Assembly (NCBI RefSeq): GCF_004353895.1
Contig: NZ_SMOG01000005.1
Coordinates: 1 to 64,000 of the forward strand
Length of the DNA stretch: 64,000 nucleotides
Origin: Candidatus Syntrophosphaera thermopropionivorans
GTDB lineage: Bacteria > Cloacimonadota > Cloacimonadia > Cloacimonadales > Cloacimonadaceae
Reading direction: 5' to 3'
In this document: positions 34,509 through 42,580 of the stretch, piece by piece
Layout of the letters: every line of letters starts with the position of its first letter
How positions within the stretch are numbered: position 1 is the stretch's first letter
Program-made: the position numbers and the translations under genes
Notes under the pieces: generated by a model
Told to the model about the DNA's origin: nothing
Database searches by the model: none
Seen by the model: the letters and a program-made list of their open reading frames with translations, nothing else

Positions 34509-35276
34509 GTGAATACAGAACCCTCTTTTTTAAGCAAAAACCGGATTAAAGAACTTGCAAGATTAAAACAAAAAGACAACCGATTGCAAGAAAAACTGGT
34601 TGTAGTGGATGGATTTCGCACACTTGAGCAGATAAAGTTTTATGGTATCAACCCTCTGGAGCAATATTTACTTGAGGGAATGCAACCAATACCAATTTGG
34701 GATAATATTCCAGTTTATTACATAAGCGAATGGGATATGCATAAAATTTGTGACAGTGAACATCCTTCTGGTTTTGCAGCACTTTTCCCTATTCCTCAGG
34801 CACAGAAAGTCAACTTTAATTGTGCTTTTTACTTAGATAGAATCAGTGATCCTGGTAACCTGGGAAGTATTTTCCGCATTGCTGCTGCATTTTCAATTGG
34901 TACACTTTTACTATCTCCTGATTGCGTAGAGGTTTCATCACCTAAAGTCATTCGTTCCTCTTCTGGTAGTGTTTATAAAGTTCCTTTCCAACAAGCCAAT
35001 ATTTCAGAATTAAAAGCACTGAAGGGAAGAATTATTCTTGCTGATGCCCATAAAGGACAAGCTTTAAGCAAATTTAACTTCCAGCCAGAGGAAAAATTAA
35101 TTATTGTACTCGGTTCAGAAGCTCATGGGATATCTTCAGAGGTTTCTTCACTAACCAATGAAGCCTTACATATAGAAATGAGCTCCGCCATAGAATCCTT
35201 AAATGTTTCAATTTCTGCCGCTATAATAGCATATCATCTTTTCATCCAGAGAAACACTAATAATTTGACAAAATAA
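34509..35276 (+). CDS. SpoU/TrmH-family RNA 2'-O-methyltransferase
   Basis: The 255-aa SPOUT enzyme starts at GTG. An N-terminal substrate-binding domain (KNRIKELARLKQKDNRLQEKLVVVDG) precedes the knotted methylase domain. Its three motifs are DRISDPGNLGSIFRIAAAF, IIVLGSEAHGISSEV and HIEMSSAIESLNVSISAAI. The target may be 23S rRNA or tRNA and cannot be fixed from sequence. It heads a plus-strand run of closely spaced genes. Confidence 0.92.
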   Translation: MNTEPSFLSKNRIKELARLKQKDNRLQEKLVVVDGFRTLEQIKFYGINPLEQYLLEGMQPIPIWDNIPVYYISEWDMHKICDSEHPSGFAALFPIPQAQKVNFNCAFYLDRISDPGNLGSIFRIAAAFSIGTLLLSPDCVEVSSPKVIRSSSGSVYKVPFQQANISELKALKGRIILADAHKGQALSKFNFQPEEKLIIVLGSEAHGISSEVSSLTNEALHIEMSSAIESLNVSISAAIIAYHLFIQRNTNNLTK

Positions 35277-35326
35277 AGGTCTATTCCATAAAGGATAAAT
35301 AAGGTTTTAATCTCTAAGGAGCTATA

Positions 35327-35890
35327 GTGAATATAATTAATAATAATAAGACTGGTTGGATAGAAGTTATCTGTGGAAGTATGTTTAGTGGTAAGACAGA
35401 AGAACTCATTCGTCGTATTCGTCGTGCTGAATATGCAAAACAAAAAGTTATGGTCTTTAAAGCTTCTATTGATAATCGTTATGATGCAACTGACATCGTG
35501 TCCCATTCTCAAATGCGTGCTCCTTCTCTTCCTATTGTGAAGCCAGAAGAAATCTATCAATATCTAACCGACGATATAACAATAGTAGCTATAGATGAGG
35601 CTCAATTCTTTGATGAAAGCATTGTGGATGTATGTAATGATTTAGCAGATAAAGGTTATCGTGTGATAGTTGCAGGATTAGATCAGGATTACCGCGGAAA
35701 ACCTTTCAATAGTATGCCACAGCTGATGGCAATTGCCGAATATGTGACAAAAGTTCTGGCTATCTGTGTCAAATGTGGAAATCCAGCTAATCGGACTCAA
35801 CGCACGGTTCCCCAAGATGACCAGATTCTGGTTGGAAGCAGTGAAGCCTATGAACCCCGCTGTCGTAACTGTCATAAGGTCTTAGATTGA
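35327..35890 (+). CDS. tdk: Thymidine kinase (type II)
   Basis: The 187-aa salvage enzyme phosphorylates thymidine. It starts at GTG and has the P-loop [14 protein letters not shown], the DEAQFF motif ([13 protein letters not shown]), the lasso-loop tyrosine region and the zinc-binding cysteines CVKCGNPA and CRNCH. It ends one base into the start of yggT. Confidence 0.96.
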   Translation: MNIINNNKTGWIEVICGSMFSGKTEELIRRIRRAEYAKQKVMVFKASIDNRYDATDIVSHSQMRAPSLPIVKPEEIYQYLTDDITIVAIDEAQFFDESIVDVCNDLADKGYRVIVAGLDQDYRGKPFNSMPQLMAIAEYVTKVLAICVKCGNPANRTQRTVPQDDQILVGSSEAYEPRCRNCHKVLD

Positions 35891-36156
35891 TGATGGGAAG
35901 AACTATTTTAGGTGACATCGCAGGATTTATAGCCAGTTTGCTGGATATTTATATCCTGATTATCCTTATCCGAGCCTTGATGAGCTGGTTTATGCTTTAT
36001 CATCAGAGCAAATTTTATTATTTTCTTGTTCGTATCACGGAACCTGTTTTAGGTCCTATAAGACGAATACTACCCAGAATGAGAGTTGACTTCTCACCCG
36101 TGATAGCTATAATTCTTATTCAAATAATTATCAGTATCTTAAATCGTATAAGATGA
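35890..36156 (+). CDS. yggT: YggT family membrane protein
   Basis: The 88-aa protein has two hydrophobic segments (IAGFIASLLDIYILIILIRA and VIAIILIQIIISIL) and the family pattern RITEPVLGPIRRILPRMRVDFSPV between them. YggT proteins are inner-membrane proteins linked to cell division, envelope or osmotic tolerance; the exact role is not settled. The ATG at 35890 overlaps the tdk stop by one base (TGATG). It is followed by a DivIVA-like gene, a neighbour also seen near yggT in Gram-positive bacteria, which supports a division-related setting. Confidence 0.9.
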   Translation: MMGRTILGDIAGFIASLLDIYILIILIRALMSWFMLYHQSKFYYFLVRITEPVLGPIRRILPRMRVDFSPVIAIILIQIIISILNRIR

Positions 36157-36172
36157 GTTTTTTTAAGGAGGT

Positions 36173-36754
36173 ATGATGACCTTGTTTCCAACTGATATAC
36201 GGCATCAGGAATTTTCCACCACTATGTTTGGTTATAGCAAAAAGGAAGTAAAAGAATTTCTGGAACAACTTGCTAATGAACTGGAAGATTATCAAAGGCG
36301 ACAGGAAAAAGAACTGCAACGTAGAGAACAAATGCAAGTGGAAGTTCAACAGGAAGCCTTTCAAGCAAGTAGTGCAGTGGAAGAATTGAAAAGAAGGGAA
36401 GAATTAATCAGTCGCACGCTGGTCTTTGCTGAAAAAACAAAGGCAGATATCATTGCTAATGCAAGAAAAGAAGCAGAAAATATTATTCATGAAGCTGAAC
36501 TTAAAGCTACCCGTGCTATACAGGAAGCGAAACAATATCTAGCTGTGCTGGAACAACAATATATTCAGTTGAAAGAGGAAAAACGACAGTTCTTAATGCA
36601 ATTTAGAAGTGAACTAAATACATTCAAGGAACGCATTGAAAAAGACCCTCTCCTGGCAAAGGAGCGAGAACCTCTTCTGGATGCAGATTTTAAACAGATT
36701 AAAGAGGAGATTAGTCCAACCCGTAAACCCACTGTGGAGGATAATAAAAACTAA
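36173..36754 (+). CDS. DivIVA-domain coiled-coil protein
   Basis: The 193-aa protein starts after AAGGAGG. The N-terminus (TDIRHQEFSTTMFGYSKKEVKEFLEQLANEL) matches the DivIVA/GpsB membrane-binding domain pattern, F...GYxxxEVxxFL. It is followed by about 110 residues of heptad-rich coiled coil (RRQEKELQRREQMQVEV, AEKTKADIIANARKEAENII). DivIVA proteins mark curved membrane or organise division and growth. It overlaps the punA start by one base. Confidence 0.85.
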   Translation: MMTLFPTDIRHQEFSTTMFGYSKKEVKEFLEQLANELEDYQRRQEKELQRREQMQVEVQQEAFQASSAVEELKRREELISRTLVFAEKTKADIIANARKEAENIIHEAELKATRAIQEAKQYLAVLEQQYIQLKEEKRQFLMQFRSELNTFKERIEKDPLLAKEREPLLDADFKQIKEEISPTRKPTVEDNKN

Positions 36755-37575
36755 TGAATCTGGATTATCAATATACAGCAAGTTGGTTGAAAGAACAACT
36801 ACCACAAATCCCTTCTGTGGCTATGATTCTGGGAACAGGATTAAATGCAATTGCAGAACAAAGTGAAATCAGAGCTCAAATCCCCTATGCTGAAATCCCC
36901 GGTTTTGTTTCTACTACTGCACCAGAACATAAAGGCAATCTTATTCTGGGAGAACTAAAAGGTATTCCTATGATATTTTTACAAGGACGCTTTCATTATT
37001 ATGAAGGTTATCCGATGCCAATGGTGGTCTTCCCCACTCGCGTTTTAGCTGCTCTCGGAATAAGAACTCTAATTGTAACCAATGCTTCAGGAAGTTTACG
37101 TGAAAATCTCTCTCCCGCTTCACTGGTACTCATTACTGACCATATCAACTTTATGGGAACTAATCCTTTAATTGGAACCAATGATGATTCACTTGGTGAA
37201 AGATTCCCCAGTATGAATAATCCTTATGATCAGCAATATCTTGAGCAATGTGAAAAGATAGCACAGCACAAAGGTATTCCCCTTCATAAAGGTGTATATA
37301 TAGCAGTAAGCGGTCCCAGTCTTGAGACTAAAGCAGAATGTGCTGCTTTTGCCAGCTGGGGTGCTGACTTAGTAGGTATGTCCACAGTTCCAGAAGTTAT
37401 TGTGGCTCGTCATTCTCAAATGCGAGTACTTGGTTTTTCTATTGTAACTAATTATAGTAATCTATTCCACAATCAGGCTCATAGTCAGGAAGAAATTCGT
37501 CATAATGCAGAAAAGGCTTCTGCTAATTTACTGCCCATAATCGCTGAATTTGTCCAAAATATACATTTTTCATAA
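36754..37575 (+). CDS. punA: Purine-nucleoside phosphorylase
   Basis: The 273-aa trimeric-type PNP cleaves inosine and guanosine with phosphate in purine salvage. Visible motifs include MILGTGLNAIAEQ (phosphate-site Gly loop), LQGRFHYYEGYPM, VTNASGSLRENL, GPSLETKAECAAF and DLVGMSTVPEVIVARH with VTNYSNL near the end. The ATG overlaps the upstream stop (TAATG). Confidence 0.95.
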   Translation: MNLDYQYTASWLKEQLPQIPSVAMILGTGLNAIAEQSEIRAQIPYAEIPGFVSTTAPEHKGNLILGELKGIPMIFLQGRFHYYEGYPMPMVVFPTRVLAALGIRTLIVTNASGSLRENLSPASLVLITDHINFMGTNPLIGTNDDSLGERFPSMNNPYDQQYLEQCEKIAQHKGIPLHKGVYIAVSGPSLETKAECAAFASWGADLVGMSTVPEVIVARHSQMRVLGFSIVTNYSNLFHNQAHSQEEIRHNAEKASANLLPIIAEFVQNIHFS

Positions 37576-37586
37576 GTATATTTTCA

Positions 37587-37592
37587 TTGACA
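37587..37592 (+). promoter_or_regulatory. TTGACA element (putative -35) upstream of dksA-like gene
   Basis: TTGACA lies 65 bp before the start at 37652, followed by TAACTTAGTATATAGG with no consensus -10 at 17 bp. Confidence 0.5.
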
Positions 37593-37651
37593 TAACTTAG
37601 TATATAGGATTGAAGGAACTTTAAATATTTTATTTAGCACAGGAGTGAAAG

Positions 37652-38053
37652 ATGGCTGCGAAATCAATGTCTCCAGAGAAGTTGAAGAAATTTGAGGAAC
37701 TCATTCAGCAAGAATTAAAAGAAAGTATTGCTTATATTGAAGAGGTTAGTAAAGGTCAGAGTTTAGGCGCTAAAGAAAGCAGTGGTGATCTTTCTTCCTA
37801 TGCCTTTCATCAGGCTGACCAGGGTTCAGATACACATTTAATGGAACAATCTGTAATGCTTATGGAACAAGAACGAGAAAAAGTTCGTTTACTGAAAGAA
37901 GCTCTACAGAAAATCTATGATGGAACTTATGGCATCTGTGAAATGTGCGGGAAAAATATTAGCGAATCCAGATTAGAAATCATTCCTTATGCTCATTATT
38001 GCGTTAACTGTATGGAAAAGATGGAAGAAAAGAAGCGTAAACAAAGAAAATAG
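37652..38053 (+). CDS. DksA/TraR-type zinc-finger transcription regulator
   Basis: The 133-aa protein has a coiled-coil N-terminal part and a C-terminal C4 zinc finger (TYGICEMCGKNI, then YAHYCVNCMEKM). The conserved DG-TYGxC context is present at the coiled-coil tip/finger junction. DksA-type proteins bind the RNA polymerase secondary channel and, with ppGpp, adjust rRNA and amino-acid promoters; shorter relatives may not. It lies 3 bp before lspA. The pairing of a dksA/traR-type gene with lspA is common in bacteria. Confidence 0.88.
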   Translation: MAAKSMSPEKLKKFEELIQQELKESIAYIEEVSKGQSLGAKESSGDLSSYAFHQADQGSDTHLMEQSVMLMEQEREKVRLLKEALQKIYDGTYGICEMCGKNISESRLEIIPYAHYCVNCMEKMEEKKRKQRK

Positions 38054-38056
38054 CTA

Positions 38057-38626
38057 ATGGCTAAAGTTAAGACTTATCCGGCTTATCTTGTTATGTCTCT
38101 GGTCATTATTCTGGACCAGGTAACTAAAGCGGTGGTCCGAAATAAGCTACCGCTTTATAGCTGGATAAATGTTGGTGAAAAATGGTTCGGAGATACCTTC
38201 CAGATTTTTCACTTGCAAAATAGTGGAGCAGCTTTTAGTCTATCCTTGCCCAATCCTTTATGGAATAAAGGTTTTTTCATAGCTGTATCGGTGATAGCCA
38301 TTATCTTCATTATCTGGCTATTATATCAATCCACGAACAGAATTCAGGTTATAGCATTTGGATTGGTGCTTGGTGGTGCTATAGGTAATAATCTTATTGA
38401 CCGACCAATTTTTGGTGCGGTAACTGATTTTATAAGCGTTGATATTCCTAACATAATCAAAGGAATGGATAGATTTCCTGTCTTTAATGTGGCAGACAGT
38501 GCAATCTTTATTGGAATGTGTCTATTAATTTATGATTTAATCTTTATTAGTGGAAAGAAGGTAGAAAGGAAAGAGGCTGAACCACTTCTTGAGACTAATG
38601 ATAAAATCTTAGATAAGGAGCTATAA
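38057..38626 (+). CDS. lspA: Lipoprotein signal peptidase II
   Basis: The 189-aa integral membrane aspartyl protease removes lipoprotein signal peptides after lipidation. The motifs are NSGAAFSLS, GGAIGNNLIDRPIFG with the first catalytic Asp and FPVFNVADSAIFIG with the second. It has four hydrophobic segments and a short soluble C-terminal tail. The TPR lipoprotein at 9932 is a candidate substrate type. Its stop overlaps the next start by one base. Confidence 0.95.
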   Translation: MAKVKTYPAYLVMSLVIILDQVTKAVVRNKLPLYSWINVGEKWFGDTFQIFHLQNSGAAFSLSLPNPLWNKGFFIAVSVIAIIFIIWLLYQSTNRIQVIAFGLVLGGAIGNNLIDRPIFGAVTDFISVDIPNIIKGMDRFPVFNVADSAIFIGMCLLIYDLIFISGKKVERKEAEPLLETNDKILDKEL

Positions 38627-40065
38627 TGAAAAAAATTTTACTTTGTGCTCTGGTATTAACCACAGCATTGGGACTCTTTGCTCAGGTTTACACCTGTCAC
38701 GATATTCAATACACTACTTCTGCCTCTGGTGATTCTCCTTATGTAGGGAGAACTGTCACAGTTAGAGGTATTGTTGTAGTAGAGCTATTCTATACTGGAA
38801 CAAATACCAGTAATATTGGTTTTTTTATCTCTGATCCTGAAGGAGGTCCCTGGAGTGGTTTATTGATTTATACCAATCAATTTCATCCTCAACGAGGAGA
38901 TGAAGTTGAAGTTACAGGTACGATTACTGAATATTATAATTTTACTGAGATGTCACCTACCACAGGTTACCGGGTAATAAGTCAGGGAAATCCCATTCCT
39001 CCACCAACTCTAATAAATACTGGTGACTTATCTTCCAGCTCTACAGCTGAGCAATGGGAAGGTGTTTTTGTAAAAGTGGAGAATGTAACTATTGTTTCTC
39101 TACCTACAAGTTATAATGAGTTTTATGTGAATGATGGAACGGGACAATGCCAGATTGACGATCAATGTTTTCCCAGAACTGGATTTTCCTGGCCCCAAAT
39201 GACTGTGGGAGAACGCTGGGCTCGTATTCAAGGAGTGGTAGATTATTCTTTTAGTAATTATGCCATCAATCCTCGTGATATGAATGATATAGTGAAAGAG
39301 GATAATGTCTCAAATGCTATGATCAAAGTTCAAACAACTACTGCAGACATTAATACAGAAACAGATATTCCCATCTTGACTTCAAGAATAAAACCAGAAT
39401 GGTTCGTTAGTTCCTATACGACAAATATTAAAATTGATGCCAGTAAGGTTAAGTTTATCAGTGTAAAATATGGAACAGGAACGATGACTGCTCAAGAGCC
39501 AACCGTAGAATTATCAGAAGATGGCTCCTTGATTCATATCAGCTATCAGTCAATGGAACCTATTACTTCTACAGCAGATGAAGATGTGTTATTTAAATTA
39601 TGTCTTAAACCAGTAGACTATGGTGAATCCGTCATAGACCTCGTTTCTTTCTTCTATGATAATACTCAGATTCAGGCTCTAACTGATGGAAAAATTCTTG
39701 TGCCTATCCGTAAAAGTATAGCCTGGCTAAATATTAAAAATCCGAGTTCCAATAAAAATATCTTCAATCCAGAGCTAAATGAAAAACTTACCATAGAATA
39801 CGGTTGCAAAAGCTCAAGCTCTGGCATAAATGTTAAAGCTATTGTTCGGATTTATGATGCACAAGGACGTTTAGTTGCTACTCCAATTAATAAAAATATC
39901 AGTAGTCCTTTGGGAATTGAAAGTTTTCAATGGGATGGTCGTGATTATATGATGAGAAGAGTTCCTATTGGTCTTTATTATTGTCATTTAGAAATAATTG
40001 AACGTAGCACGGGACACAAAGAGGAAACTGTTCAACCCATTGTGGTTAAATCTATAATGAAATAA
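38626..40065 (+). CDS. Secreted OB-fold protein with cohesin-like module and T9SS-type sorting domain
   Basis: The 479-aa product has a signal peptide (ILLCALVLTTALGLFAQ). An OB-fold domain spans about residues 20-220 (VGRTVTVRGIVVVELF, QRGDEVEVTGTITEYYN), resembling OB domains attached to secreted nucleases, but no nuclease domain follows. A cohesin-like module (about 235-350) ends VSFFYDNTQIQAL, as in the C10 peptidase. The FlgD-like C-terminal domain reads RIYDAQGRLVATP, FQWDGRDYMMRRVPIGLYY. It sits directly ahead of a PorV-like gene, so both may belong to the same export route. Function is unknown. Confidence 0.75.
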   Translation: MKKILLCALVLTTALGLFAQVYTCHDIQYTTSASGDSPYVGRTVTVRGIVVVELFYTGTNTSNIGFFISDPEGGPWSGLLIYTNQFHPQRGDEVEVTGTITEYYNFTEMSPTTGYRVISQGNPIPPPTLINTGDLSSSSTAEQWEGVFVKVENVTIVSLPTSYNEFYVNDGTGQCQIDDQCFPRTGFSWPQMTVGERWARIQGVVDYSFSNYAINPRDMNDIVKEDNVSNAMIKVQTTTADINTETDIPILTSRIKPEWFVSSYTTNIKIDASKVKFISVKYGTGTMTAQEPTVELSEDGSLIHISYQSMEPITSTADEDVLFKLCLKPVDYGESVIDLVSFFYDNTQIQALTDGKILVPIRKSIAWLNIKNPSSNKNIFNPELNEKLTIEYGCKSSSSGINVKAIVRIYDAQGRLVATPINKNISSPLGIESFQWDGRDYMMRRVPIGLYYCHLEIIERSTGHKEETVQPIVVKSIMK

Positions 40066-40077
40066 GCTCGGGGAGAA

Positions 40078-40926
40078 ATGAAAATGAAAAAAATACTAAT
40101 TCTTGCTTTTATTCTGATGCAGACAGCTTTGCTGCTTGCCGTATTTGATGATTATATTCCTTCTGCTCGGGCTCGTGCTCTTGGTGGAGCTTATACTGGA
40201 GTAGCAGATGATGTTAATTCTCTATTTTTCAATCCAGCAGGTTTGATTAATGTTAATTATGAAGCTCAAGCAGGATTCAGTCGTCTCTACAATCAAAAAT
40301 TTTCAGAGTATAAAACAGTAGCTGCAGGTGTTAAGCTTCCCAAGAAACTGGGAACCGTAGCTTTTGGAGCAAGACTGTTTGATGTCAATTTTGAAGATGA
40401 GAACTTGATGAGCGAACAAATCTGGTCTGCTGGTCATTCTTTCATTCTTCAAAGTGATGTTCATTCACAGATAAGTGTGGGTTATGCCCTTAATTATTAT
40501 CGTCTGGATTTTTCTGAAGAAGAAGCTGATGATGCTTTTGGTTTAGACCTGGGAGCTACGGCTATACTTCATCAAAGAACTAAACTTGGTTTTAGTGTGA
40601 GCAATATCAATCAAGCAGTTATGGGTGATACCAATCAAAATGAATTACCGAGTCGTTTAGCTCTTGGACTTTCTTATATCCCATATAATCAGGTGATTAC
40701 CACAATTGAAGTAAAAAAGGATTTTGCCAAAGAGACTGAATTTATGGGAGGAGTGGAAGTCCGCCTGCTGGAACCTTTAGCAATTAGGTTTGGAGTGCAT
40801 TCCAATCCAGCTACCTGGAATGCTGGAGTGGGATTTGATCTTAAGGGACTTAACTTAGACCTATCATATTCTACTCATGCTGTTCTGGGTGGAACACTTT
40901 ATGGTAACTTAGGATATAAATTTTAA
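40078..40926 (+). CDS. PorV/PorQ-like outer-membrane protein
   Basis: The 282-aa protein has a signal peptide (ILILAFILMQTALLLAVF) and the hallmark start of the FadL-like PorV/UPF0164 barrels: SARARALGGAYTGVADDVNSLFFNPAGL. The remainder is alternating beta strands. PorV acts as an outer-membrane shuttle for T9SS cargo in Bacteroidota; here a similar role is inferred from the family and from the adjacent CTD protein at 38626. A second in-frame ATG two codons downstream exists. Confidence 0.8.
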   Translation: MKMKKILILAFILMQTALLLAVFDDYIPSARARALGGAYTGVADDVNSLFFNPAGLINVNYEAQAGFSRLYNQKFSEYKTVAAGVKLPKKLGTVAFGARLFDVNFEDENLMSEQIWSAGHSFILQSDVHSQISVGYALNYYRLDFSEEEADDAFGLDLGATAILHQRTKLGFSVSNINQAVMGDTNQNELPSRLALGLSYIPYNQVITTIEVKKDFAKETEFMGGVEVRLLEPLAIRFGVHSNPATWNAGVGFDLKGLNLDLSYSTHAVLGGTLYGNLGYKF

Positions 40927-40938
40927 GGAGTACGCTCT

Positions 40939-41208
40939 ATGGCTAAATTTAATTTTAAAAAGATATTCCCGCTCATTCTACCTTTATTTATAGAAGTGAG
41001 TCGTTATTTAATACCAAATATAACTGCACCCGTAAAGACTAAGAGCAATGACACAATTTCAACACTGGAAAATCTATTAGTTCGTATGGAAAGAAAAGTG
41101 CAAGAAAATCGTCTGCAGGTTTATAAACTAAGAAAACTAATTATTGTGTGGTCTACTATAAATTCCGCTCTTTTAGTTGCAATATTGGTGAAGCTTCTAT
41201 TCTTTTAA
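40939..41208 (+). CDS. Small membrane protein, unknown function
   Basis: The 89-aa protein has an N-terminal hydrophobic stretch (IFPLILPLFIEVSRYLI) and a C-terminal membrane segment (LIIVWSTINSALLVAILVKLLFF) joined by a polar, possibly coiled linker (LENLLVRMERKVQENRLQVYKLRK). It starts after AAGGAG, 12 bp downstream of the PorV-like gene, and ends the operon. I do not recognise the family. Confidence 0.75.
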   Translation: MAKFNFKKIFPLILPLFIEVSRYLIPNITAPVKTKSNDTISTLENLLVRMERKVQENRLQVYKLRKLIIVWSTINSALLVAILVKLLFF

Positions 41209-41217
41209 TTAAAATAT

Positions 41218-41272
41218 TACCCCCTTCTTTTCTTATTTAGATGAAAGAAAAAGAAGGGGGTATTTTTTTCTT
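41218..41272 (+). terminator. Intrinsic terminator after the 34.5-41.2 kb gene run
   Basis: TACCCCCTTCTT (41218-41229) and AAGAAGGGGGTA (41251-41262) make a 12-bp stem followed by TTTTTTTCTTTTT. Confidence 0.9.
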
Positions 41273-41302
41273 TTTAATAGTTTTCTAAATCTCTTTTTTT
41301 GA

Positions 41303-41977
41303 TCAGGGTATCTCTTCTCCTGGTTTAAGTAGAATACATTCTTTTCCCAGGGCTTTTACTTTTTCGGAAAAGGCTTCAGCATCAACCTGAATAAGAGGCC
41401 AGGTATTGTAATGTATTGGAATTATAATCTTAGGTGATACAAATTCTACTGCTTTGATAGCATCTTCAGGACCCATAGTAAAGTTATCTCCTATCGGAAC
41501 CAGCATATAATCTACAGAATTCATTTCCCCAATCAATTTCATATCACCAAAAAGACCGGTATCTCCACAATGATAGATACAGGAATCATCTACCCATAAT
41601 AAAACGCCTGCAGCTGGTCCTGCATAATGTCCATCAGGAGTGTTACTTCCATGCAAAGCAAGGGTGAACTTTACCTTACCAAACGGGAAAATATGACTTC
41701 CGCCAGTTTGCATACCATGTGTTTTTAATCCCTTACCCGCTAAATATGCTGCTAATTCTGCTATTGCTATAACTATCGCATCATTTCTTTTGGCAATCCT
41801 GATAGTATCACCTAAATGGTCACTATGAGCATGAGAAAGAATTATAAAATCTGCTTTAACCGAGTCAGCTCTTACCGATGAAAGTGGATTCCCCTCTAAA
41901 AAGGGGTCAATAAGGATTTTTTGCCCTGCATTACTGGTAATTTCAAAAGCTGAATGACCGTAATATTTAATCTTCAT
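41303..41977 (-). CDS. UPF0173 metallo-beta-lactamase-fold hydrolase
   Basis: The 224-aa cytoplasmic protein has the family signature HAHSDHLGD (zinc ligands), ILIDPFLEGNP upstream, YHCGDTGLF, and the C-terminal IIPIHYNTWP histidine. UPF0173 members are metal-dependent hydrolases of uncertain substrate. A TTGACT element 47 bp upstream and an AGGAGG precede the start. Confidence 0.92.
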   Translation of the reverse strand: MKIKYYGHSAFEITSNAGQKILIDPFLEGNPLSSVRADSVKADFIILSHAHSDHLGDTIRIAKRNDAIVIAIAELAAYLAGKGLKTHGMQTGGSHIFPFGKVKFTLALHGSNTPDGHYAGPAAGVLLWVDDSCIYHCGDTGLFGDMKLIGEMNSVDYMLVPIGDNFTMGPEDAIKAVEFVSPKIIIPIHYNTWPLIQVDAEAFSEKVKALGKECILLKPGEEIP

Positions 41978-42018
41978 TTTTCACCTCCTTACTATTATAT
42001 TGAATTTTATAGTAAAAA

Positions 42019-42024
42019 AGTCAA
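42019..42024 (-). promoter_or_regulatory. TTGACT element (putative -35) upstream of UPF0173 gene
   Basis: TTGACT on the minus strand is followed by a T-rich spacer and TATAAAAT, giving the best -10-like match of the set but at short spacing. It lies about 45 bp from the start at 41977. Confidence 0.45.
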
Positions 42025-42116
42025 GGATTTTCTAATCTTTTAGAAAAGAAACTAAATTAAGTTGCACTTTTCCCTTGTCAAAAAACCTTAGTTTTAGTTT
42101 TGTGTTTTTTATGGTT

Positions 42117-42194
42117 CGGGATGTAGCGCAGTCCGGCTAGCGTACTTGAATGGGGTTCAAGTGGTCGCAGGTTCAAATCCTGTCATCCCGACCA
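42117..42194 (+). tRNA. tRNA-Pro (GGG)
   Basis: The acceptor is CGGGATG/CATCCCG, D-stem GCGC, anticodon stem CTTGA/TCAAG with loop ATGGGGT (anticodon GGG), T-loop GTTCAAATC and encoded CCA. The start with C and the ATGGGGT loop are typical of bacterial tRNA-Pro. Confidence 0.92.
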
Positions 42195-42580
42195 TTAATT
42201 TTTGCCAGATAACCTCTATATAAACCCTCAAAAGGCTATCGCTATCTATATTTGAAATAGTGTGTATTTCCTTCCAAATTGCTATTTTCTTATTTATCTG
42301 TCATTCAATATTTTCCAAACTCTATCTTAGCTCTTTCTTAGCTCTCTCTTGGCTCTTTAATTAAGAAAGACCTAAGAACAAGCAAGGAATAAGAATAGAA
42401 TGAGGTGTAATCATAACTTATATAAAGAATAAGTTATAGTGATATAAAGTGACTTTTCTACTCACTTGAGGTATCTATTGGTAATAATGAGTATTATGCT
42501 TTTATATTATTATTTTAGGAAGACTTTAATAACTTCTATTTCTGAAACCTGGAGAGAAAAACTCTTAATTTATCAGGATA
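42195..42580. other. Intergenic region with tandem array
   Basis: No gene is visible in 386 bp. It contains a three-unit 11-bp tandem array at 42325-42357, then AAGAAAGACCTAAGAACAAG and an AAGGAATAAGAATAG segment. A similar AAGGAATAAA stretch flanks the DnaA-box-like array at 34354. Confidence 0.6.
42325..42357. repeat. Tandem array of three 11-bp units
   Basis: The units TCTTAGCTCTT, TCTTAGCTCTC and TCTTGGCTCTT are perfectly contiguous. They share the 11-bp period, but not the sequence, with the arrays at 32797 and 34368. Confidence 0.8.

Noticed and set aside
40078-40926. Classical FadL long-chain fatty-acid transporter
   Set aside because: The SARARALGGAYTGVADDVNSLFFNPAGL start fits PorV/UPF0164 better, and the neighbour is a sorting-domain protein.
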